In this document: positions 55,345-64,000 of the stretch, in pieces
Layout: every line of letters begins with the position of its first letter
Position numbering within the stretch: the first letter of the stretch is position 1
Assembly: GCA_026419785.1 (NCBI GenBank)
Contig: JAODTK010000899.1
Span: 248,001 to 312,000, forward strand
Direction of reading: 5' to 3'
Source: Sclerodactyla briareus
Lineage: Eukaryota; Echinodermata; Holothuroidea; Dendrochirotida; Sclerodactylidae
Length of the DNA stretch: 64,000 bases
Translations under genes and position numbers: made by a program
Notes under the pieces: model-generated
The model's input: the letters and a program-made list of their open reading frames with translations, nothing else
Databases searched by the model: none
What the model was told of the DNA's origin: nothing

Positions 55345-56560
55345 CAAAAACAGTAAACTTTCCAATTGGCGGGCAGTATGCAGAAATTCAACTTCCCATT
55401 AGGAATCGTATGCCTGTATGCACTCGTCCATTGTATGACGCACCCACTATAACCTGTACTGGCGAGTCATTCATCGGAGTGGTGATCATGAATGCTTGTG
55501 GCCTTAACGCACCCCTCAGTCACTGAAATGACTCACCATACTTGACACACGAGGCCAGCGTTTTCTAATCAACAATGTAACCGTAAGTGGAAATGCCCCC
55601 TGCCCCCAAAACGCTGTTATGGCAATTTATAAGGCGATGCACTTACTTTTTATAACCGCTAACCTGTCAGTGTGCCCACCTGGCCAGCCTGCTAGACTTG
55701 CTTTTCTTAGCCCACGGAGGTGGCCACTCGCTTCAATCCGAATTCACTGACTTTACAATGGTGGAAAGGTGCGTGCCATCTGCATAATAAATTGACAATG
55801 CAGAAAGTCATCCTTTGTGACGACTCATTTAATATTCATAAAACGATACACATGTGTTCACTTTCGATTTTGACTTGATCCACCACACTTGATTGACTAT
55901 GCCCAATGCAATTGAAGGGTGCATCAAGGCGATTGATGAGTGCATTACGTAACGGCAGAATGACAGCAGATATGCATATAGGCATGTATCATAAGTGTCG
56001 AAGCGCTGAAAACAGTCAACGAAGCCTCAGAAAATGATTTAGGGCCTTTTATATGCGTAAAGAAAAAACTGGTGGCGCAAAGCACTTCATATATTTGCAC
56101 TGATCCCAACCACCCACTTTTAGGTTACAATCAATGGAACTGGTCTTTAATTATGGCTTATGCCGAAGGCCACAAATTTATCTCTACTAAAACAATAAAA
56201 AGAAACCATACAAACTGATTCTTGCTTATTTTTACGAATTAAGTTTTCAAGAAACCTCAGGCCAAGGCATGTCATGATCCAATGGCCTGGATGAAGTGAC
56301 CGTTATGTTTTAAATATGACCCTTTACAAATCATCGCAGCTTGATCCCGAAGTCTTCAACAAGGTAGGAACCTTGTCAATAGAGTTATTGTCCTGTTAAT
56401 ATTTAGGTTTGCGGCTCTCATACCTTTGTGACCGTGACATGCAACTAGAAAAAAAAAAACTTAGGACATTCACACCACATTACGACATACAGCTGATATG
56501 ATTTTATACATGCTTGGGTTCTTCAATATCGTCCGGACAAAGAGTGTCCTCACCACACCA

Positions 56561-56630
56561 TGCACACACGTACACACGCACACAACACACCCACACACAC
56601 ACACACACACACACCACACACACTACATAC
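56561..56630. repeat. (CA)n microsatellite
   Basis: Imperfect CA/ACAC repeat; the His/Thr-rich frames across it are a composition effect. Confidence 0.95.
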
Positions 56631-57119
56631 ATCACAACGGACACACCACATACATGCGTTACCAAAAGATTCATTTGGCCGGGCAAGGAATCATCAATTC
56701 GTGGTCTCTCGTTGTTCACGATCATACTGGTGGCTTAGAAGGTCATTTTTCGAGAGTGATGTTTCGAGATTCCGATTGTCCGACTTTTCCGTCTAGAGTT
56801 TCGATGTTCTACTTTTTTTTCCGTTCCTTCACCCGACTCCCTTCTAGCTTGTGTTTACTGCCAGAAACACCTCCGAACCATTGATGGGGATGAAACTCAT
56901 CCCACTTATCGGACAAACAATTGTCCTCATGACCAATGAATGGATTTTTCGTGGTCACTTGCCAATTTGTGGTCTCGGAACTTTCGTACTTCTATTCCCC
57001 AGTTTAACACAACCTGATGGTTCTCTGGGCCAGTGATTGTAAAGCTAAAATGTTTGCTAACTATTTCTTCTTCTAATTCCAACTCGATGTCTTGTACCCA
57101 CTCTCCTTCTTTTTCTGCA

Positions 57120-57430
57120 GCTCCAATTAAACTATCTGACATTCACCACCCGCTTGTTTCGGTCGAACTCTGTTCAGATGGACAACCAACATAGCTCAGG
57201 TCCTGAACCGGCATTCCCCCGATTGTACTCCCGGCGTCGCCCCCTGAGCTCGTTCCAATTCTTCTCGGCCAGCTCTTTCCGTTTGTACTACTCTATGGCT
57301 GTTACCCTTCTGAGTAAAAATGCTCACTAACTTTGGCCCAGTCCTAAGGAGGGTGACAGTTGTAACCTCTCCAATTCCGGGTCATACCATCACATCCGTA
57401 TTCTCTAAAGTTAATGACAAACTCATAATT
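57120..57430 (+). pseudogene. Jockey-like RT, N-terminal part (copy 2)
   Basis: Aligns with 3,165-3,480: LSD...HPLVSVELCSD text, SGP(D)..IPP, then LFRLYYSMAVTLLSK-like text in shifting frames. The RT breaks at about 57,430 and resumes at 59,285, so the sequence between is an insertion. Confidence 0.7.
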
Positions 57431-59284
57431 ATGAGTGTGGTTTTTTTTTGTTTTTTTAAGTCTCATGTTGTTTTTTGGAATTCCTCTCCTCATCATCCGG
57501 GAGAGGGGGGGGGGGTATTCTTGTCACGGTTATCTGGCTTTCATCTCTGCTTTTCTTCAACCCTTCAATCCTTTAGTCCTTCAGTCCCTTGCTGTTTTCA
57601 TCGTGTCTTGTCATATCCTCTTAACTTTCCCGCCCGCTACCAGTGTTTTATTCATGGTCCAGTCGACTGAACGACCTGGAAACTCTCCTCTCCAGGTGTG
57701 GATCTATTGCCTTGATCAGCAGTTGCTCACCTCCCCCCCTGGATCATTTTGGGCCTGCTGAACTAAGTCTGCATATCTATTTGTTCTTTCCAATTGTCTT
57801 ACTTTTTACTTGTTTTATCTTGCGCTGATCTCGATCTGCTGCTTTTGCACGTTGTTGTGCTTTTCTTCTTGTATTTTTCTTATTTGTTTTGTTTCACTGT
57901 TCTATTCTTTGTATTTCCTAGTGCATTGCTTTATCTATTCTCTACTGTGCCTCTCCGAGATCGTGGATGTCCCGTGGTGGAAAACACAAGAGCACTCAGT
58001 TCACAATCATTACTGGTCACAGGAAGCCGGCCACCTTTCATTAGCGTGGTTCTAGCATCAATGCAAATAATCTAATATTCACCCTATAGCCCCAGTGAGC
58101 TGCAGCCATTGCAATAACCATTCTCAATCAAGTTCGCTTTGCATCTGGAATTAGATCATTTGTGCCAAAAAACAGTGTTCTTCCTTATGGGAATTCTCGT
58201 TAGTAGTGCCCAAAACTTGATGGGTGGCTACTGAACTTGGCTGACTGGCGACAGCAGAGCGGATCAGGTCATGGCCGACTCAGACTTTCATAATACTTTG
58301 CCTAAAACTATAGATTTCGTCATCATTCTCATCGTCGTGCTGTAGAGGTGGTGGTATGCTCTTTGATTTGTGATGGTTCCATGTTAATGTCAACGACATA
58401 TGTATGTTCCCCCCCAATTCCTTGAATATAGGATGCAACAATTTTTCTCCTGCCATGTCTGTTCATTATTGTTACTTTACAGACCTCCTCCAAACAAATA
58501 AGAATGAGCTTAATTCTCATTGTTATTTGAGATTCTTAACTAATGAACTTTTGACTGTCGGATCTACCCAAACTGTTAACTGACAGGGGATTTCAAATTT
58601 TCAGAAATGGACCGTGATGCGCTAGTTTCTCATTATTGGATACTTTACAACCCTTCCAAGCAACATGTTCGTGAGCCCACGCATTACCTGCAATCCACCC
58701 CCACCGTGGACCCATCATACTCCAGGGAGGACAACAAACTGTAAGTTGTCTTAACATTAACACAATTGGCTTACGTAAGGACCAATGTGCAATCATTGTC
58801 GTCTTAACATCTTGCCGTCCAGGCAATGCTCCAAAGAAAATAACAACCGTGCTCGTCATAATATCAGACAGGGATGAATTCTCGCTCACCATCCAGGACT
58901 CGCTTTCACCTATGCTCCTGCTTTTGGACCTTATTCCCGGTCAGCGATAAAATAACATCCTGGCTAGTTCACTTGACCGCCATGCTCCGCTAGTGCCTAG
59001 GACTGTTATTCTTCGTCCTCATTCACCTTGGTATTCTGTTACTTCTCCCGTGGCAGCCAGAGAGAGGTCGTCGTGTTGGACGCAAGTGGCTGCAGTCCTG
59101 ACTTGCTGTAGACAAGGAAATTGATCTGGACCAGTTGTAGTAAATACAAGTGTCTCCTTGTTTCGTTGGAAAGCCGACTCTCACACTGATCTTTTGCCAC
59201 AGTTTGATCAAAAGAACCTTTTTTCCCCTTTTTTGCTCTGTAAGCGCCTAGAGGGCTTTTTGCAATTGGCGCTCTATCAGATCC
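57431..59284 (+). mobile_element. Nested retroelement sequence with jockey-type pieces
   Basis: At about 58,955-59,100 the plus strand reads LASSLDRHAPLVPRTVILRP, then HSPWYSVTSPVAARERRRVG and KWLQS, the well-known linker between endonuclease and RT of jockey-type elements. The stretch ends with GTAAGCGCCTAGAGGGC and GGCGCTCTATCAGATCCTCA plus TTATTA, a 3' UTR end also seen at 13,395-13,460. No full endonuclease or RT could be read. The insertion splits the RT in which it lies, and copy 1 of the duplication lacks it. Confidence 0.55.
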
Positions 59285-60105
59285 TCATTATTATCCGACA
59301 ATGGCCCACGTCAGTACGGTTTCCGTCATGGCCAGTCCACTGGGATTGCATTTTTCACCAGGGACCAATGGGCTTCAGCCATCGATCACCTCGGTGGAGC
59401 AGGGTCATAATCGCTCTTGATATTGCCAAAAGCCGTCGGACCGCGTATTTATGGTCCGTGCTTGTTTCTTGCTAAAGTAATCAATTCCGCTGGGTTGCGG
59501 TCAGTTTCATATTGGACGATCTATCTCTGTTCGCGTTGACGGGGCCCTGTCTGAAAACTTTCCCTAATTTAGCTGGTGTTCATCAAAGTTGTCTTTTCTC
59601 CTACACTCTTTCTCATCCTTCATCAATAACATCCTTAGCTCTACCACTTATCGTATCCATTCTTTAGCTGATGAATCCAACCTTCATCATTCACTCTACT
59701 TTCCTCGCCCCAGGAAAACGGAATGATTCCGTCATAAACGGCCCTCGTTGCGAGTCCAATTTGAACAATTGACCTCAATTTATTTTGGAGTGGGTTACTT
59801 CCAATCTGGTACTTAATCGAACTAAAACCCCAAACCCGCTTTTTTCTGGACGGCGCGATTCCTACGCATCGTTCCCGGCTTTCCATGGTCGATCGTGTCC
59901 TCCCGCAGTCCGCTTCAGGCACTTCACCTGAATTCTTGGTATGGAAAATCACCAGTAATTCGTCTTAAATTACTCTATCACGCCTTTATCGCAACCAATG
60001 CTGCTAGACAAGTGGGTTTCTATTACAGACAGGGAAAACTTCAGTTGGTCAGAAGAGATTGCCATTTAACCCGGCAATCACGAATTCTATTATATTCTAT
60101 GTAGC
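59285..60105 (+). pseudogene. Jockey-like RT, C-terminal part (copy 2)
   Basis: QYGFRHGQS (about 59,310), TRDQWASAID, IALDIAK then SRRTAYLW-type text at the catalytic core (about 59,410-59,455), GRSISVRVDGALSE-like text (about 59,515-59,560), SLADESNLHHSLYF (about 59,660-59,700), where FADD has become LADE so the second catalytic Asp is Glu, and ARQVGFYYRQGKL (about 60,005-60,045). Frames shift several times. The 59,612-60,077 part is missing from copy 1. Confidence 0.75.
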
Positions 60106-60794
60106 GCGATAAGGACGAGATTAGCCCTCTTGCAGCTGATTATACAGTTTATTGATACATACGAAAGGTTATACTTTATTATAATGGATATATTCTCCAA
60201 TAATAATCGGATTATTGTTGTTTAGTATGGGGAATACTACCGGTACTGCCAGAAATATAGATAATGATAAGACCACTCCGATGATGAATTATTAAGAGCC
60301 TAATATATTACCTGGAGAAAAAATGAATGCGTCGGTTCAAAACCCGAAGTTCATACGACTTTCCGTTAACGGAGTTCCATTCCTTTGAAGTTTGTGAATG
60401 TGTGTTTGCGCAGGATTGAAAAGCATCCCATCCTGCATGATGATGATGTCATAATAGCACAACCCTCGCAAACATTCTTTGCTTTCAATTGGAATCCACA
60501 CATTATTTGAACTTTCACGAAAAGCATTTAGTCTTATGCTATGGGGATGCTATGGGGAGGATTGTTGTAGTGGGTGGGTAGGTTGATTTAATGGTTACTT
60601 GGTGAGAGAAAAACATCAGAAGGCTAATAGACCAAACTTTGAGGCCAAAACTCCACTTAGCGAAAATAGCCATTGAAATGGGGGTGACAGATAGAGGACA
60701 GTTTTCCATTCTCCAAGATATATATATATATCTATAATATATATATTCGTATTGTATCCAAGGGGGGGGGGGGGCCTGCAAGTGGTCCTTTAAA
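60106..60794. other. Shared 3' flank and copy-2-specific spacer
   Basis: Up to about 60,620 this matches 3,900-4,395. Beyond, a short TA run (about 60,720-60,750) and a 12-base G run (about 60,762) separate it from the next shared block; copy 1 has 3.6 kb of other sequence at this point. Confidence 0.5.
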
Positions 60795-61489
60795 GGCGAA
60801 AGAAGCGCCGTCAAAATTATTCGCTTCATTTGGGGATAGCTCGAAAAGCGGGGGGGGATAGAGGAGAGAGGGACTTATTCGCCAAAAAACTAGGCTGGAA
60901 GACATTTGTGAACATGACATGTCAGTTATGTATAGAACGCCTATACAAAGTCGCCTAGGTCGATTACCCAATATGGACTGAGTTACTGAGTACATACAAG
61001 ATGGTCACCAGTTGTCAATATTCAGATCATAATCTAAGACCTCTTCAGTAAATACCATTCACGTCACCGGTGGTACACAAATGTTTTATAATTATCGTTT
61101 TTCGTACATCGTACCGAAGATGGAATAAACGAATGAGAGTATCAAAGATGCAGGAAGTGTAACCATTAAAAAAAAAAAAAATACTCTCGGGATACTTAAT
61201 ACATTTTCAATAAAATATTTCCGTAATTTACTTCTTGCTTAGCGAAATTTAAATTTATATAAAAATTAAAAAAAATTTGCACCTTTCAATCGTTATCGGG
61301 TTCAGGTATTTTATAAACATTTACATACTGTGTTCTTCCTGACTGAGAGATAATTTCTTATTTGATATTCATTATTTTGCCAGTTGTTATTTAGAACTTT
61401 CCATACGTACTTTCATTTTTATTTCCACGTATATAGTTCACAGGACTTCATGGAAGTTGGCGCTTTGCTAAGTGAGTTACCATCTTTTA

Positions 61490-61610
61490 ACAAGCAAAAA
61501 ACAAACAAACAACATAAAAACAAACAAACATATTAAACAAATACATGAATGCTAAATAAATGTAATGAATAAATAATAAATAAATAAATAAAAACATAAA
61601 TTAAATAATT
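61490..61610 (+). repeat. Degenerate AAATA/AAACA tail
   Basis: Counterpart of 8,555-8,636: CAAACAAACAAC and AATAAATAAATAAATAAAA units behind a CTTTGCTAAGTGAGTTACC UTR end. Confidence 0.55.
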
Positions 61611-62430
61611 TCGTGCCAGAAAACAATTAACTCTTCATCAGGTATTTACAAAACCCAAATTCGTCCACACACGAAAATGGGAGCTGCCCGCAAGGTAATA
61701 AAAAAAGATTTCAGAGGAATTGGCGTACACTAGGGACTACTGAGACTAGGTGCAAAACACCAAAATAAGTTTTGGAACGGAATGGATGTTTCCGTGTGCT
61801 ATATCGGCACGCTTGAATTAACACTGCCTGGTAATGCAGAAATTTCAACAAATGCTAGTGCAATCGGGCTGATGGGATAAGGCAAAAGTGAAAAGATTAT
61901 CTCCAAGATTTACTTGAGTGTTTTTTGCACGATTTTTTTTTTCGTTGATTGCTCCCAAAAATGTTGGTGATGAAATATAGTGTTGTCGTTAGTGGCCTAT
62001 GTGGAACATTAAATCGCAAGGGAATTTACTCCGGCAGCTTTTTATAGATGGGGGCAATTTATGCCACCATTTTAATCGACGAAAAAAACTGTTGGCCACC
62101 GCATCAGATCAGTCTTTGAAAAATAGTCAGGGAAGGCCATTAGGGCCATCTCGGAGGCCTGATCCGGGGGGCCCTAATTTCTGAAATGATTCTCGTTCGC
62201 TACGCACACGTCCGATGGTGGCGTCCGCTCAAATGGGACATTGCACCCACCTAGAAAATGGTCCGTTCCAGCGCTCCCCCACAGAGAAACATCCTACTAC
62301 GAAATCTTGAAATCTCTACATGACCATTCAAGCCCCGGTAGATATGCGTGATCGATCGATCAGACTCGCGAGTAGTCACGACATCGACAAGACTAGACTG
62401 TGTGATAGGAGCCTGCGGTTGGGTTGGATT

Positions 62431-64000
62431 AAGTTCTTCAAAGTTTCGGAAAGATTATTTACATAGCATAGCTCGTTTCTCGCTTTATCGAGGTTTCAAA
62501 AGTCCTTACACATACATATTGATGCATTTTATGGGATGTAGTTAGCGTTCCAGCACTTTTTTGAAACTCCTGAAAGGGCAGCAGCAGAACGGCAGGTGAG
62601 TAAAAGGTTTTCAGTTTAGTACACACACCTTGACTGTGTAATAGACGCAGGTTGTTCAGTAAACAAACAGTAAAGACGAGCTAAGTTAGGCTTGTGGTAT
62701 TCATAAATCCATAACTTCATATGCATATAACTTACAAATTAAGCAATGTGCGAAACTCACTTTTGTCGTTAGCAGTCAATGAAGCACGTCAGAAAAATTA
62801 CGATATTTCACTCATTTGTGGGTTGTATCACAACCAAATCCTGATTGTTTGTCTTGGTATTTATTCACATTAAAATAAAAATGCAGAAAGAAATCCCGAT
62901 TTAAAATTCAAATTTTATATCTCACATGGGGCTGTTTTCTGGATCTCCGTAACGCAGTTTACCATGAAGATTAAACAGTGAAGGCCAGGCCTCCACGGAA
63001 TGCATCACGGGCCAAAACTCAAAATGAATGCCTTGATGTTGAGTGAGAACATCATTTGAATCAGAATTCTGCTTTCATGTGAGTAGGAATAGACAAGAAC
63101 AAACTCTATGATTTTATTGAATACACCCCCAACTGAGTGAAATATGTTTATTTTTCTGGCTTGTCCATTGACCTGTTACACCAGTGCCCCGATGAATTGA
63201 GTTTCGCACGTTGCCTATCTAGACACAATCGTGAGCCAATCCATCTAAGGGAATATTACTACCAAAATCCAAGAAACAAATTGCAAAATAACCCACGATG
63301 CCTCGCTTTGGATGTCTTCTTCGAAGCGACGCTGGTACTGGAAGCACAAATAATAAGGTGTTTGTCCGTGATTTTCGAGTGAGGAAGGGGGGTGAAAAAA
63401 TTTTACACACCTTTTTAAATTAATTTCATTTCAATAACATTCTTCCCTATTGGGGTTTCTTCGAATGAAACTAAGTAAATAAATGAAATGAATTACCCTT
63501 TTTGACGCATCTTGACACTGCAGTGTTCGCCGGAACGATCGGATGCTGGCAATGTTTTATGTTCAAGGATATGTGGCCTACGCGCTATCCCTATCCTACC
63601 ACTTAAATAATACGCGCTGCCGTTGGAAAAAATTTTTTCGACTCCAACGTGTGATCGACTTACCATCAGTCACCATCCATCAATCACTATAAGGCAATAA
63701 CCAAAAATCATTTCAGCTAATTCATGAGGCCGAGCCAGCAATAATAGTACAGTCATGAAACTTTTTAAATTACTAGTGTTTTAAATACCTGAATGATTTG
63801 TTTTGATTTCCCCATGGCTACAGCTGGTCATTATGATTATGGGAGACAAGAAGTTTTTGAAGTGCCAACAATGAGGATGAACAAACACAAGTTGACTTCA
63901 GGCAACCTCACGCAATCAAATTTTATTCTTGAAGTCATGCTCAGAATGAAAAAAAATATGATGAAGTTTTGTGAAAATGTTATGTTTGGTGAGATTTCGC
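62431..64000. other. Unassigned sequence
   Basis: No recognisable gene or repeat. An 81-codon plus frame (63,137-63,382) and a 65-codon frame (62,348-62,545) match nothing I know. Confidence 0.4.

Larger units (their letters stand above)
55345..62430 (+). repeat. Segmental duplication, copy 2
   Basis: Partner of 1,905-9,340. Unique to this copy: 55,565-56,780 (no assignable gene, with a CA repeat), 57,430-59,284 (nested retroelement sequence), and about 465 bp of RT C-terminal sequence at 59,612-60,077 that copy 1 has lost. The last shared text is near 62,430, where copy 1 soon meets a DNA-element end. Confidence 0.75.

Noticed and set aside
56498-56884. 128-codon His/Thr-rich protein
   Set aside because: It is the reading of a CA microsatellite plus flanks in one of three equally open frames.
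1-64000. CRISPR array, bacterial operon or ribosomal RNA
   Set aside because: No regular short-repeat/spacer pattern, no Shine-Dalgarno-led gene strings and no rRNA core words were seen; the content is that of a repeat-rich animal genome.

Overview
This window looks like repeat-dominated nuclear DNA of a deuterostome invertebrate, most likely an echinoderm. The evidence is indirect. There is no compact bacterial gene layout, and tRNA-derived SINEs, several clades of non-LTR retrotransposon and hAT-like terminal repeats are present. There is also a Ty3/gypsy element with the integrase-before-RT order reported for the deuterostome Gmr1-like group, and frequent TAGGCCTA-type words. Nearly every recognisable protein is a transposable-element protein broken by one-base indels. 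Two copies of the same gypsy segment (30.8-31.7 and 33.2-34.1 kb) differ mostly by such indels, so part of the damage may be consensus error rather than decay.

Layout, left half. From 1.9 to 9.3 kb lies one copy of a diverged segmental duplication whose partner is at 55.3-62.4 kb, same orientation. It holds a jockey-like RT fragment, a foldback element (2.2-2.9 kb) absent from the partner, and DNA-element and RT debris. From 11.6 to 12.85 kb a tRNA-derived SINE is split by a 1.0 kb hAT-like element. From 13.3 to 15.5 kb a minus-strand R4/Dong-like element sits in the TTA-rich tail of another retroelement. At 16.0 kb is a remnant resembling the 2A-like/PHD 5' region of a CR1-type element; at 18 kb a minus-strand ORF resembles a dUTPase; at 19.85-20.4 kb there is a ~197-bp tandem repeat.

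Centre. From 21,730 to 35,500 one insertion, bounded by a GGATGG target duplication, holds a Gmr1-like Ty3/gypsy element: LTR, gag, integrase, RT, RNase H, LTR, then a second partial RT/RNase H and a third LTR. A CR1-like non-LTR element (22.8-27.27 kb) lies where the end of the first LTR and the primer-binding site should be.

Right half. At 40.5-41.7 kb are three exon-like pieces of a possible secreted immunoglobulin-like protein, the best candidate host gene, with further weak exon candidates at 43.4, 47.5 and 48.3 kb. Repeat arrays built around clustered TGACCT half-sites occupy 44.2-44.8 and 50.9-52.4 kb. A minus-strand CR1-like RT lies at 45.0-46.7 kb and a minus-strand SINE at 49.8 kb. 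The duplication partner fills 55.3-62.4 kb, and the last 1.5 kb shows nothing recognisable. No rRNA, functional tRNA, CRISPR array or complete host gene was found.
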